From Pseudomonas japonica (lineage in GTDB: Bacteria > Pseudomonadota > Gammaproteobacteria > Pseudomonadales > Pseudomonadaceae): DNA of 64,000 nucleotides. The stretch is taken from contig NZ_JAAMQU010000002.1 of NCBI RefSeq assembly GCF_013522925.1, positions 248,001-312,000 of the forward strand, written 5' to 3'. The position numbers were made by a program, and so were the translations under genes. Below are positions 45,516 to 54,189 of the stretch, piece by piece. The notes under the pieces are model-generated. The model saw nothing but the letters and a program-made list of their open reading frames with translations, did not search any database and had not been told where the DNA came from. Every line of letters starts with the position of its first letter. Position 1 is the first letter of the stretch.

Positions 45516-46370
45516 TCAGGCGGTAAGGCGGTTAGCATGAAAATCGCGAACCGCCTGTTCGATTTCTTCCCGGCTGTTCATCACGAACGGGCCGTATTGC
45601 ACGATGGGCTCGTTCAGTGGCTTGCCGGCGATCAACAGCAGGCGGCAACCGTTCGCGCTGCTCAGGCGTAATTCGCCTTGCTCGCTCAACCGCGCCAGCC
45701 GCCCGGCTTCGACGGCCTGCGGCTGGCCCTCGACCTGCGCCTGGCCTTCGTATACGTACAGCAAGGCCCGATGGCCGTCGGGTACCTTGGGGCTTACCGT
45801 CGCTCCGGCCGGCAGATGAAGGTCCAGGTACAGTGGCTCGGTGTCCGGGCGCTGCACTGCCCCAGCAAGCTGCGTCTGGCCATCGTCGAACTCACCGGCG
45901 ATGGCGATCACGGTCACCCCACCTGGCGTGACCAGGCGAGGGATGCGCTCTGGCTGAATATCGTCATAGGCCGCATCGCCCAGCTTGCTCTTGGCTGGCA
46001 GGTTCAGCCACAGCTGGAAACCCCGCATGGCGCCTTCTTCCTGTTCCGGCATTTCGCTATGGATCACCCCGCGGGCGGCGGTCATCCACTGCACGCCGCC
46101 ACTGCCCAGCAGGCCCACATTGCCCATATGGTCTTCATGGCGCATGCGGCCTTCGAGCATGTAGGTCACGGTTTCAAAACCGCGGTGCGGGTGGGGCGGA
46201 AAGCCCGCGATGTAGTCGTTCGGGTTTACCGAGCCGAATTCGTCGAGCATCAGGAAGGGGTCGAAACGCTCGACGCCCGGGCCACCAAACACGCGGATCA
46301 GGCGCACACCGGCGCCATCGGACGTAGGCTGGCCTACATGAACATCAAGTACTTGGCGAAGCAGGGACAT
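45516..46370 (-). CDS. Pirin-family protein (quercetinase-like)
   Basis: A 284-residue bicupin. The metal site is in the N-terminal cupin: FPPHPHRGFETVTYMLEG supplies His-His and Glu further on, with MRHEDHMGNVGLL and ARGVIHSEMPEQEEG close by. Pirins may act as quercetin 2,3-dioxygenases or as redox-sensitive regulators. The start at 46370 (SLLRQVLDVHVG) is chosen because the family begins there; the stop is next to the lpxL stop (convergent, adjacent bases). Confidence 0.88.
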   Translation of the reverse strand: MSLLRQVLDVHVGQPTSDGAGVRLIRVFGGPGVERFDPFLMLDEFGSVNPNDYIAGFPPHPHRGFETVTYMLEGRMRHEDHMGNVGLLGSGGVQWMTAARGVIHSEMPEQEEGAMRGFQLWLNLPAKSKLGDAAYDDIQPERIPRLVTPGGVTVIAIAGEFDDGQTQLAGAVQRPDTEPLYLDLHLPAGATVSPKVPDGHRALLYVYEGQAQVEGQPQAVEAGRLARLSEQGELRLSSANGCRLLLIAGKPLNEPIVQYGPFVMNSREEIEQAVRDFHANRLTA

Positions 46371-46480
46371 GGCAAAGGCTCCATAGCGCAATGGCGCCAT
46401 GATATGCCTGCCGGGTTGCTGGATGGGTGAGTCTTTTGGCGGGGAATGATCGGGGTTTTCGATTTGTTTTCGTTTGCGGC

Positions 46481-46527
46481 TTCGCGGGCTACGCCCGCTC
46501 CTGCTCGAGCGTGGCGAAGCCCGCGAA
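46481..46527. repeat. Inverted REP pair (TTCGCGGGCTACGCC/GGCGAAGCCCGCGAA)
   Basis: TTCGCGGGCTACGCC at 46481-46495 pairs with GGCGAAGCCCGCGAA at 46513-46527 (14 of 15 bases), with GCTCCTGC in the loop. It is the classical P. putida-type REP core. It lies just downstream of mlaA and upstream of the pirin gene. Confidence 0.7.
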
Positions 46528-46533
46528 CGATGC

Positions 46534-47310
46534 TTACTCGCTAACCTGAAGCTTGCGCGCTTCGGTGTACACGTAGCGGACCTTCTCGTATTCGAACGGC
46601 GAGTTCAGCTGGCCATAGCGGAAGCTGGTGGTGTAACGCCGGTCCACGCCGCGTAGCAGGAGGATTTCCGGATGGCGGCCGCTTTCCTCGGACACGTTGA
46701 GGAAGTTGATCTGCGATTCGGCCGCGAAATCGGTGATCAGGCCTGTGGTGTCACGCAGGTTGGACGGCCCGAAGATCGGCAGTACCACATAGGGCCCTTC
46801 CGGCACGCCATAGTGGCCCAGGGTTTGCCCGAAGTCTTCGTTCTGCCGAGGCAGGCCGAAGTGGGTGGCAGGGTCCCACAGGCCGGCCACGCCCAGCGTT
46901 GTGTTCATCAGCAGGCGGCCGCTGATGTCCAGCGAACGCTTGCCCTTGAGCTGCAGCATGGCGTTGAGCAGGTTGCTCACATCGCCCAGGTTGTTGAAGA
47001 AGTTGCTCACGCCTGTGCGCAGGAAGCTGGGCGTGATGTAGCGATAGCCGCGTATTACCGGCAAAAACACCCACTCATCGAAGCGGTAGTTGAAGTGGTA
47101 CACGCGGCGGTTCCACGATTCCAGCGGGTCATAGACATTCAAGGCGCTGAGGGTCGAGCGTTCGAATTCCCGCTGGTCCAGGCCAGGGTTGAACCTGAGC
47201 TGCTTGAGCGGCTCCTTGAAGCCGTCCGGGTCTGTCGGGGTGCGACCGTCATCGGCCTGGGCCGCGCCTGCGCACAACAGCGCGGCAATGAGCAGGGCAT
47301 GTTTAACCAC
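46534..47310 (-). CDS. mlaA: MlaA/VacJ outer-membrane lipid-asymmetry protein
   Basis: A 258-residue protein of the MlaA family, which removes misplaced phospholipids from the outer leaflet. Signatures are YDPLESWNRRVYHFNYRFDEW, then LGVAGLWDPATHFGLP and NEDFGQTLGHYGVPEGPYVVLPIFGPS. The N-terminus VKHALLIAALLCAGAAQADD looks like a signal-peptidase I signal cut after AQA; the Cys at position 13 is preceded by Leu, so no proper lipobox exists. Start is GTG at 47310 with GGAG 7 bases upstream. It overlaps the end of the hydrolase gene by 8 bases. Confidence 0.88.
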   Translation of the reverse strand: MVKHALLIAALLCAGAAQADDGRTPTDPDGFKEPLKQLRFNPGLDQREFERSTLSALNVYDPLESWNRRVYHFNYRFDEWVFLPVIRGYRYITPSFLRTGVSNFFNNLGDVSNLLNAMLQLKGKRSLDISGRLLMNTTLGVAGLWDPATHFGLPRQNEDFGQTLGHYGVPEGPYVVLPIFGPSNLRDTTGLITDFAAESQINFLNVSEESGRHPEILLLRGVDRRYTTSFRYGQLNSPFEYEKVRYVYTEARKLQVSE

Positions 47311-48601
47311 GGAAGAACTCCAGAATAGCGTCGCTGTTGACACGGTAGTTGAGGTTGCCGCAATGCCCGCCGTAGGGGTAAAGGGTGAGGCGGTCGCCAA
47401 AGGTCTTGCGCAGGAAGCCGATGTCGCCGGGGCCGAGGATCACGTCGTCGGCGTTGTGCATCACGGCGATCTTGGTGCTGTTCTGGAGGTAATCCTTCAG
47501 GCCGTAAAGGCTCACCTGGTCGATCAGTTGCAGCACGCTGCCGCCGTCGGTGCGGGCGCGCCACATGGGGATTACCTGCTCGGTCATGTAGCAGTCGAAG
47601 TCGCACTGCATCGCCACGCGCATGAAGTCAGTGAGGCTGGTGCCCTCGCGGATCGGGTACTTGGGCGGGATGATCAGGCCGCGACGGTTGATCAGGTCCG
47701 AGGTAAAGGCGATGTCCGCCGCCGAGAAGCGGAACGACACACCGATCAACATTGCCATCTGCTCGTTCGAGAGGTGCTGGCGCGACTGCTGGAAGTCATA
47801 CAGCAGGGCTTCGTTGAGGTCGATGTAACCTTTTTGCTGGAAGTAGCGAGTGAGCTTTTTCAGTACCAGCTCATAGAACGTGGTGCTGTTGTTGATGCCC
47901 TTCACTTCGGTCTGGGTGAGCTTGTCCAGGTTGTTGATCGAGGTGTAGAGGTTCACCGGAGGGTTGAGCAGCAGCACCTTCTTGAAGTTGAAGCTGCGGC
48001 GGGTTTCGTCCAGCTTGCTCACGAAGGCTGCGTCCAGCCCACCCAGGCTGTAACCGGTGAGGTAGTAATCGGTCACCGGCAGCTTCGGGTGCTGGGCTCG
48101 CACGCCTTGCATCACGCGGTAAAGGTCTTCGGCGTCTTCGCTGCTGATGCCTGGCGTGGCAAAGCGAGAGGCGGCGCTCATGAAGTCATAGCTGGTGGGC
48201 GAGGACAGCTGCACCACGTGGTACCCGGCCTGATAGAACAGCTTCTTCAGGTACTCGTTGAGCGTGCTGTTATAGGCCGCGCCAGTGCCTGCGATGAGGA
48301 AGATCAGCGGCGCGGCATGGTCTTGCTCGGCCAGCCGATAGCGCAGCTTTTTCACCGGCCAGAAGTTGTCCGGCAGGATGAACTCCCGCTCCGGGCGAAT
48401 GTTCAACGTGTAGTCGGCCTGGTCGATATCGTCGTCCAGCGGCAGCTTGGGTCGCAGGTCGGGGGGCGTGGAGGCGATGGTGGCCTCGAACGGGTTGGTC
48501 AGCGGAAAACCGTAGCTGGCCGGGTCGATGTCCCTGGCCTGCGAGAACGCGCTCATGACAAGGCCGCCGAGCAAGGCAGCGAGGCGCAAAGTTCGAAGCA
48601 T
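47303..48601 (-). CDS. Exported alpha/beta-hydrolase coupled to mlaA
   Basis: A 432-residue protein with a signal peptide (LRTLRLAALLGGLVMSAFSQA, cleavage before RDID). The core has the alpha/beta-hydrolase pattern: LIFLIAGTGAAYN (oxyanion strand), nucleophile elbow GYSLGG (Ser near residue 186), acid in HNADDVI and His in GGHCGN near the C-terminus. It is therefore a periplasmic or surface esterase/lipase-like enzyme with unknown substrate. AGGA is 9 bases before the ATG. The stop overlaps the GTG of mlaA, implying translational coupling and a possible shared role in phospholipid turnover. Confidence 0.8.
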   Translation of the reverse strand: MLRTLRLAALLGGLVMSAFSQARDIDPASYGFPLTNPFEATIASTPPDLRPKLPLDDDIDQADYTLNIRPEREFILPDNFWPVKKLRYRLAEQDHAAPLIFLIAGTGAAYNSTLNEYLKKLFYQAGYHVVQLSSPTSYDFMSAASRFATPGISSEDAEDLYRVMQGVRAQHPKLPVTDYYLTGYSLGGLDAAFVSKLDETRRSFNFKKVLLLNPPVNLYTSINNLDKLTQTEVKGINNSTTFYELVLKKLTRYFQQKGYIDLNEALLYDFQQSRQHLSNEQMAMLIGVSFRFSAADIAFTSDLINRRGLIIPPKYPIREGTSLTDFMRVAMQCDFDCYMTEQVIPMWRARTDGGSVLQLIDQVSLYGLKDYLQNSTKIAVMHNADDVILGPGDIGFLRKTFGDRLTLYPYGGHCGNLNYRVNSDAILEFFRG

Positions 48602-48804
48602 TTGGATGTTTCCTGACGACGAGATGCTGACTAGACAACCGCCGTAATGGCGAGTTGCCAACCCCCTGAAAATGTTTTTGTACGCCCGTACCGAGGCCGC
48701 GGGTGCAGCGAGACGATACACCGATTTTGCCTTGGGGATGTAGAGTATCCCTATGCTTTTGTGCGCTGATGCGCGCCTCGTTAGCCACGTTCACGGAACA
48801 CCGG

Positions 48805-49206
48805 ATGAAACGCATGAACCCACGGTATAAATTGTGCGGCGTACTGCTGCTATTGGCGGCCTGGATCGCCGTTGCCTATGGCGTGCGCTATGGGCTGATG
48901 GAGAACACTGCTTGGGTGGGGGCCTGCGCCGCAGACCCTGCGCAGATAGCCTGCCAAGCGAAGGCGGGCATGGGCTTGATGATCCACTGGAATGTGCTGC
49001 CGCTGGCCGGGCTGGTGCTGGCGCTGGGTGGATGGTTGCTGCGGGGCGCGCGTGGGCAGCTAGTGGCGCTGATGGGCCTGGTATTCGCCCTTCCGGGGTT
49101 GGTGCTGTACACCACATCATTGGCCGGGGTGGTGGTGATGCTGGCGGCATTGCGGTGCGTGCATGTGAGGCATGAACCTGTAAGACCGGGCGTAGCCCGG
49201 GAATGA
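48805..49206 (+). CDS. Small membrane protein, tail encoded by a REP element
   Basis: A 133-residue protein with three or four membrane helices (YKLCGVLLLLAAWIAVAYGV, VLPLAGLVLALGGWLL, LVALMGLVFALPGLVLY, TSLAGVVVMLAALR) and two Cys in an exported loop (GACAADPAQIACQ). The last 10 or so residues, PVRPGVARE, are encoded by a REP-type sequence. ATG at 48805 or 48814 is possible. It is convergent with the GH17 gene, stop to stop 4 bases. I do not recognise the family. Confidence 0.65.
   Translation: MKRMNPRYKLCGVLLLLAAWIAVAYGVRYGLMENTAWVGACAADPAQIACQAKAGMGLMIHWNVLPLAGLVLALGGWLLRGARGQLVALMGLVFALPGLVLYTTSLAGVVVMLAALRCVHVRHEPVRPGVARE
49178..49205. repeat. REP-like sequence overlapping a coding end
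   Basis: CCTGTAAGACCGGGCGTAGC and then CCGGGAAT has the CCTGTA...ACCGGGC...GCCCGGGAA layout of the element at 6038-6063. It codes the C-terminus of the membrane protein ending at 49206. Confidence 0.5.
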
Positions 49207-49210
49207 CTGT

Positions 49211-50758
49211 TTACGCTGCCCGAGGCTTGCGAATCAGCGCCCAGCCCATGATAGAGACAGTAATGGCCCACCCCCAGGCATAGGGGTTCTGCCAACCTTC
49301 CCGCACCAACTGCACAGGAATGCTCACCGCACACATGGCCGCGAGAAGGCGAGTGGCGCGCGGCGCCAATGCTGCGGGGCGCCAGAACAACAGAAGCGCC
49401 GGCACCAGCAACCCTGCCGTGGCGAAGCTTCGATAGCGGGGGTCGAACACCATCCAGATCGCTTCCACGACGGTTGCGAAGCCAGCTGCCAAGGCCAAGT
49501 GGGCGCGCCAGCTCGTCAGCAGGCTCCCCAGCCGCGAACGCCATCCGCCTCCCGCGCCCAGATGCAGTACGGCCTCGGCAAGCAGGGCCAGGCTTGTGAC
49601 CCCCAGGCAAGTTGCCCAAACCCATTCGCCCAGGTAGCGCGCGCCGACTTCAGCTTGCCGCGCCCAGCACGCCAGGCTTGCACCGGCCACTGCGCCAAGC
49701 CAGGGCAGGGCCAGCGCCGCCATGCGGGCGCTTGGTCGGCCGGCCAACAAAAGGCTAAACGCCAGCACCCACACCGAGCCGCCCAGCCACAGCCGCCAGT
49801 TCGGCACATCGCTTACCGGGCCGAACAGCACGCCTTTATCTTCTCGATCGGCGTCGAGCATCCCCCAGTAGCCGCCCACAGCGCCCTCGTTGTTGCGCTT
49901 CCAGGGCTGGTCAATGGCTTCGATAAGGTTGTATTGCCAGCCAAGCCGATCGGCCAGGTGCACGAAATCCCGAATGAAACGTGCCTGGTTCACAGGGCTG
50001 GGTTCAGCGGTTTCCCGTCGCCGGCCTTCACTTGGCCAGCCGGTTTCGCCGATCATCACCGGCTTGGGTGCGAAGCGCCTGGCGAAGTCGTCATGAATGG
50101 CCTGCACATGCGACAGTGCGGTATCCACGCCATGAGGCACATCTTCCCAATAGGGCAGCAGGTGCACGGTAATGAAATCCACCTGGGGCGCCACTTGCGG
50201 GTACAGGTTCCAGTACTCCCACACGTCGGCATAGGTCACCGGCTGTTGCACCCGCGCCTTCACCTGGCGTACCAGCTCGGCCATCCGCTCGCCGGTCGCT
50301 TCCTTGCGCAGCAGCACCTCGTTGCCCACGATCACCGCGGTTACAACGTCGGGGTATGCATTGGCCGCGTGCACCAGCGCATCCACTTCCTTCTGGGTGT
50401 CTTGTGGGTTGCTGTTTACCCAAGCGCCCAGCATCAGCTTCAGGCCGTGCTTGCGCGCCAATTCCGGCAGGCTTTCCAGCCCGGTCATGGAATAGGTCCG
50501 CAGGCAGGCGAAGCGTTTGCTCAACAGCGCCAGGTCGCTTTCAAGCTGGGCCGGGCGAATCGCCAGCGGCTGGTCGAACGGCGATTGGTCCTTGCCAAAA
50601 GGCGAGTAGGAGGCGCACTGCAATCGTTGGCCTTGTGCCACCGCGTCGGTCATGGGCACGGGGCGGCCCTGGGAGTACCAGAAACCGAGCAAGGCGAAAC
50701 AGGCAAAAGCGGTGGAAAGCCACCAGAGGACGCAAAGGCGGGAGTCGGTCGAACGCAT
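49211..50758 (-). CDS. Membrane-bound GH17 beta-1,3-glucan hydrolase/transglycosylase
   Basis: A 515-residue protein: N-terminal membrane anchor (LCVLWWLSTAFACFALLGFW), a GH17 TIM barrel (about 45-310) with acid/base Glu147 in VGNEVL and nucleophile Glu238 in GETGWPS, then five or six C-terminal membrane helices (from WLGGSVWVLAFSLLLAG on). GH17 enzymes of Pseudomonas (Bgt/Glt proteins) act as beta-1,3-glucan transglycosylases in making cyclic or branched periplasmic glucans. No NdvB-type synthase is adjacent. The active site is probably periplasmic. Confidence 0.85.
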   Translation of the reverse strand: MRSTDSRLCVLWWLSTAFACFALLGFWYSQGRPVPMTDAVAQGQRLQCASYSPFGKDQSPFDQPLAIRPAQLESDLALLSKRFACLRTYSMTGLESLPELARKHGLKLMLGAWVNSNPQDTQKEVDALVHAANAYPDVVTAVIVGNEVLLRKEATGERMAELVRQVKARVQQPVTYADVWEYWNLYPQVAPQVDFITVHLLPYWEDVPHGVDTALSHVQAIHDDFARRFAPKPVMIGETGWPSEGRRRETAEPSPVNQARFIRDFVHLADRLGWQYNLIEAIDQPWKRNNEGAVGGYWGMLDADREDKGVLFGPVSDVPNWRLWLGGSVWVLAFSLLLAGRPSARMAALALPWLGAVAGASLACWARQAEVGARYLGEWVWATCLGVTSLALLAEAVLHLGAGGGWRSRLGSLLTSWRAHLALAAGFATVVEAIWMVFDPRYRSFATAGLLVPALLLFWRPAALAPRATRLLAAMCAVSIPVQLVREGWQNPYAWGWAITVSIMGWALIRKPRAA

Positions 50759-51049
50759 GGACAGGCCGAGCTGAAAAGGGAAGCGCTGATCTTAACGTGT
50801 TCACCCTCAAGCGGGGCGGCAATTCCAGCATGCAAGTAATGGGCGAAGGCGCGGCGGTAATTGCGCTGGTGGCTAACTGCTGTCGCGGATCGCCCGTTGC
50901 AGGTCGCACCCAGAACCGGATGCAAGCGGCCACAGGCCGATGATCAGCCTGTCGGCAGCGTGCCGGCCGCGGGTGCTTCGGCGGGGGAGCTTTTAGCGTG
51001 CAAGCGCGCACCGCCGTGAGCCACGCCTACATCTTGATGGGGAGCGAAC
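50759..51049. other. Control region before the betaine-binding protein gene
   Basis: This 291-base gap holds the divergent promoters of the GH17 gene and the betaine-binding protein gene. I see no RNA gene or convincing ORF. GGGGAG lies just before the ATG at 51050; no clear operator stands out. Confidence 0.4.
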
Positions 51050-51901
51050 ATGAAAGCGCGAACACTATGGGGAGCGGGGGCCGCACTGGTGCTGGCAATG
51101 GGCTCGGGCCTGGCCAGTGCCAAGACCGAGCTGAGCGTAGGCTATGTGGATGGCTGGTCGGACAGCGTAGCCACCACCTTCGTGGCGGCGGAGGTGATCA
51201 AACAGAAACTGGGCTACGACGTGAAACTCATGCCCGTGGCCACCGGCATCATGTGGCAGGGCATTGCCACCGGCAAGCTGGACCTGATGCTCTCGGCCTG
51301 GCTACCGGTGACCCACGGCGAGTACTGGGAAAAGAACAAGGAAAAGGTGGTCGACTACGGCCCCAACTTCAACGACGCCAAGATCGGCTTGATCGTGCCT
51401 GACTATGTGAAGGCTAAAACCCTTGCAGACCTGAAGACCGACGACAGCTTCGGCAAGAAGATCGTAGGCATCGACGCCGGCTCCGGTGTAATGCTCAAGA
51501 CCGACCAGGCCATCAAGGATTACGCCCTCGACGGCTACAAGCTGCAGGCCAGTTCCGGCGCGGCCATGACCTCCGAACTGGGCCGGGCCTATGACAAGCA
51601 GCAGTCCATCGCTGTTACGGGGTGGGTGCCTCACTGGATGTTCGCCAAGTGGAAGCTGCGCTTCCTCGAAGACCCGAAAGGCGTGTATGGCGCCGCCGAA
51701 CACGTGGATAGCGTGGGCAGCAAGCAACTGGACGCCAAGGCACCGGAAGTGGTGGCGTTCCTGAAGAAGTTCTCCTGGAAAGACGCCAACGAAATCGGCG
51801 AAGTAATGCTGGCCATCCAGAACGGCGGCAAGCCCGAGGCGGTGGCCAAGGCATGGGTCGAAAAGAACCCGCAACGTGTGGCTGAGTGGACCGGTAAGTA
51901 G
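51050..51901 (+). CDS. betX: Glycine betaine/quaternary amine-binding protein (OpuAC family)
   Basis: A 283-residue periplasmic protein with signal peptide RTLWGAGAALVLAMGSGLASA. It has the OpuAC layout: SVGYVDGWSDSVATTFVAA, GIMWQGIATGKLDLMLSAWLP and TGWVPHWMFAKW, where Trp residues form the aromatic cage for a quaternary ammonium. No ABC permease or ATPase gene is nearby, so it must be an orphan subunit sharing a transporter such as CbcWV. P. aeruginosa betX also lies beside DUF485 and actP-like genes (from memory). Confidence 0.82.
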   Translation: MKARTLWGAGAALVLAMGSGLASAKTELSVGYVDGWSDSVATTFVAAEVIKQKLGYDVKLMPVATGIMWQGIATGKLDLMLSAWLPVTHGEYWEKNKEKVVDYGPNFNDAKIGLIVPDYVKAKTLADLKTDDSFGKKIVGIDAGSGVMLKTDQAIKDYALDGYKLQASSGAAMTSELGRAYDKQQSIAVTGWVPHWMFAKWKLRFLEDPKGVYGAAEHVDSVGSKQLDAKAPEVVAFLKKFSWKDANEIGEVMLAIQNGGKPEAVAKAWVEKNPQRVAEWTGK

Positions 51902-51915
51902 TAAGCGCTTGATCA

Positions 51916-51938
51916 GGGTGGGCCAGGCCAGCCCACCC
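51916..51938 (+). terminator. Hairpin after the betaine-binding protein gene
   Basis: GGGTGGGC at 51916-51923 pairs perfectly with GCCCACCC at 51931-51938 around a 7-base loop, 15 bases after the stop codon, followed by TTA only. It is a probable terminator that separates this gene from the DUF485-actP unit. Confidence 0.6.
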
Positions 51939-51940
51939 TT

Positions 51941-51954
51941 ACGACTAAGGTCGT
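51941..51954. promoter_or_regulatory. Dyad upstream of DUF485-actP (ACGAC-N4-GTCGT)
   Basis: Perfect 5-bp inverted repeat ACGAC TAAG GTCGT, 71 bases before the DUF485 start. The spacing is typical for a LuxR/NarL-type response regulator; acetate permease genes in pseudomonads are controlled by such regulators (ErdR/CrbR type), but the match to a known site is not verified. Confidence 0.45.
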
Positions 51955-52024
51955 CTATTGTTCTGCAGTACGGGGAATACAGTGGCTAAGGTTCCACTAA
52001 AACCGTGCTGCGGAGACAAAAACA

Positions 52025-52336
52025 ATGAACGACAGCATTTATCTCGTAATACAGAACAACCCCCGCTTCAAGGAGCTCGTTGCAAAACGCGAGCGTTTCG
52101 CCTGGATACTTTCGGCGATCATGCTCGGCCTCTACGCCGCCTTCATTTTGCTGATTGCCTACGGGCCGCGCCTGCTGGGCACGCCGGTGAGTGAAGGATC
52201 GTCTGTTACCTGGGGCATCCCGCTGGGGGTGGGGTTGATCCTCTCCGCCTTCGTGCTCACCGCTATTTACGTGCGTCGCGCCAATGGCGAATTCGACGAC
52301 ATGAACCGCGCGCTGCTCAAGGAGGTGCAGCAATGA
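52025..52336 (+). CDS. DUF485 membrane protein (ActP partner)
   Basis: A 103-residue inner-membrane protein with two helices (about 34-55 and 66-86) and the DUF485 opening [22 protein letters not shown]. YjcH in E. coli is the equivalent gene before actP and may help the symporter. Its TGA overlaps the actP ATG by four bases. The start at 52025 follows GGAG at 9 bases. Confidence 0.9.
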   Translation: MNDSIYLVIQNNPRFKELVAKRERFAWILSAIMLGLYAAFILLIAYGPRLLGTPVSEGSSVTWGIPLGVGLILSAFVLTAIYVRRANGEFDDMNRALLKEVQQ

Positions 52337-53991
52337 GCCGTCGCCTGTTCGCGGTACTCGCCGGCGCGGCCCTTGCCCCGTCAGCCATGGCGGCCGATGC
52401 CATCGCCGGGGCGGTGCAAAAGCAACCCCTGAACGTTGCCGCCATCGCCATGTTCGTGCTGTTCGTGGCCGCCACCCTGTGCATCACCTACTGGGCGTCG
52501 AAGCGCAACCGCTCGGCGTCGGACTACTACGCAGCCGGTGGGCGCATCACGGGCTTCCAGAATGGCCTGGCGATTGCCGGCGACTATATGTCCGCGGCGT
52601 CCTTCCTGGGCATTTCGGCGCTGGTGTTCACTTCCGGCTATGACGGGCTGATCTACTCCATCGGGTTCCTGGTGGGCTGGCCGATCATCCTGTTCCTGAT
52701 CGCCGAGCGGCTGCGCAACCTGGGCAAGTACACCTTCGCCGACGTAGCGTCCTATCGGCTCAAGCAGATGGAAATCCGCACCCTGTCGGCCTGTGGCTCG
52801 CTGGTGGTGGTGGCGTTCTATCTGATCGCGCAAATGGTAGGCGCAGGCAAGTTGATCCAGCTGCTGTTCGGCCTGGATTACGCCGTTGCCGTGGTGCTGG
52901 TGGGCATTCTGATGTGCATGTACGTGCTGTTCGGCGGCATGCTGGCCACCACCTGGGTGCAGATCATCAAGGCCGTGCTGTTGCTCTCCGGTGCCACCTT
53001 CATGGCATTGATGGTGATGAAGCACGTGAACTTCGACTTCAACACCCTGTTCTCCGAAGCGATCAAGGTTCACCCCAAAGGCGAGGCCATCATGAGCCCC
53101 GGCGGCCTGGTGAAAGACCCGATCTCGGCGTTCTCCCTCGGTCTGGCGCTGATGTTCGGTACCGCTGGCCTGCCGCACATCCTCATGCGCTTCTTCACCG
53201 TGAGCGATGCCAAGGAAGCCCGCAAGAGCGTGCTCTATGCCACAGGCTTTATCGGTTACTTCTACATCCTTACCTTCATCATCGGCTTTGGCGCGATCTT
53301 GCTGGTAAGCACCAACCCGGACTTCAAAGACGCTACCGGCGGCCTGCTGGGCGGCAACAACATGGCAGCGGTGCACCTGGCAAACGCCGTGGGTGGCAGC
53401 GTGTTCCTGGGCTTCATTTCGGCGGTGGCGTTTGCCACCATTCTGGCGGTGGTCGCCGGGCTTACCCTGGCCGGTGCATCGGCGGTGTCCCACGACCTGT
53501 ACGCGTCGGTGCTGAAGAAAGGCAACGCCAACGAGAAGGATGAAATCCGCGTTTCGAAGATCACCACCATTGCCCTGGGCGTGCTGGCGATCGGCCTGGG
53601 CATTCTGTTCGAGAAGCAGAACATCGCGTTCATGGTGGGCCTGGCGTTCTCCATTGCCGCCAGCTGTAACTTCCCGGTGCTGCTGCTTTCCATGTACTGG
53701 AAAAAGCTCACCACCCGCGGCGCGATGATCGGTGGCTGGCTGGGGCTGATCACGGCCGTCGGCCTGATGATCCTGGGCCCGACCATCTGGGTGCAGATCC
53801 TCGGCCATGCCACGCCCATCTACCCGTACGAATACCCGGCGCTGTTCTCCATTGCCGTGGCGTTCATCGGTATCTGGTTCTTCTCCATCACGGACAAGTC
53901 CGCGGCGGGCGAAGAAGAGCGTGCGCGGTTCTACCCGCAATTCGTTCGCTCGCAAACCGGCCTGGGCGCCAGTGGGGCGGTGTCTCACTGA
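52333..53991 (+). CDS. actP: Acetate/glycolate cation symporter ActP
   Basis: A 552-residue sodium:solute symporter with an N-terminal signal-like segment ([16 protein letters not shown]) and about 13 helices. The family motifs include [29 protein letters not shown] and [24 protein letters not shown]. It takes up acetate and other short carboxylates. The gene overlaps the DUF485 gene and is followed by a strong terminator at 54042. Confidence 0.92.
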   Translation: MSRRLFAVLAGAALAPSAMAADAIAGAVQKQPLNVAAIAMFVLFVAATLCITYWASKRNRSASDYYAAGGRITGFQNGLAIAGDYMSAASFLGISALVFTSGYDGLIYSIGFLVGWPIILFLIAERLRNLGKYTFADVASYRLKQMEIRTLSACGSLVVVAFYLIAQMVGAGKLIQLLFGLDYAVAVVLVGILMCMYVLFGGMLATTWVQIIKAVLLLSGATFMALMVMKHVNFDFNTLFSEAIKVHPKGEAIMSPGGLVKDPISAFSLGLALMFGTAGLPHILMRFFTVSDAKEARKSVLYATGFIGYFYILTFIIGFGAILLVSTNPDFKDATGGLLGGNNMAAVHLANAVGGSVFLGFISAVAFATILAVVAGLTLAGASAVSHDLYASVLKKGNANEKDEIRVSKITTIALGVLAIGLGILFEKQNIAFMVGLAFSIAASCNFPVLLLSMYWKKLTTRGAMIGGWLGLITAVGLMILGPTIWVQILGHATPIYPYEYPALFSIAVAFIGIWFFSITDKSAAGEEERARFYPQFVRSQTGLGASGAVSH

Positions 53992-54041
53992 TCAAGCCTG
54001 AGTTGCGTTGCCCTGTGTAAGCAGGGCCCTGCCGGACCATG

Positions 54042-54075
54042 AACCCCCGCTTTCGAGTGGGGGTTGTTTTTTTTT
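54042..54075 (+). terminator. Rho-independent terminator of actP
   Basis: AACCCCC at 54042-54048 pairs with GGGGGTT at 54059-54065 around GCTTTCGAGT, followed by a run of nine T after one G (54067-54075). It is a canonical intrinsic terminator 50 bases after the actP stop. Confidence 0.9.
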
Positions 54076-54119
54076 ACGGCCGGCTGATATCAGAGGTGAT
54101 GGACGCGGTTCTCGGAAGA

Positions 54120-54177
54120 CAAACAAAAACCCCGAGGGTGGGCTGGCCACCGCTCGGGGTTCTGTTTTTTTCAGGCC
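54120..54177. repeat. 58-bp direct repeat copy A (bidirectional terminator) beside higA
   Basis: An A-rich flank (CAAACAAAAA), the stem ACCCCGAGGGTGG...CCACCGCTCGGGGT and a T-run (GTTTTTTTC). It is identical to copy B (54872-54929) except for one base (C at 54162, T at 54914). It lies just past the higA stop and works in either direction. Confidence 0.9.
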
Positions 54178-54189
54178 GGGAAAACGCCC

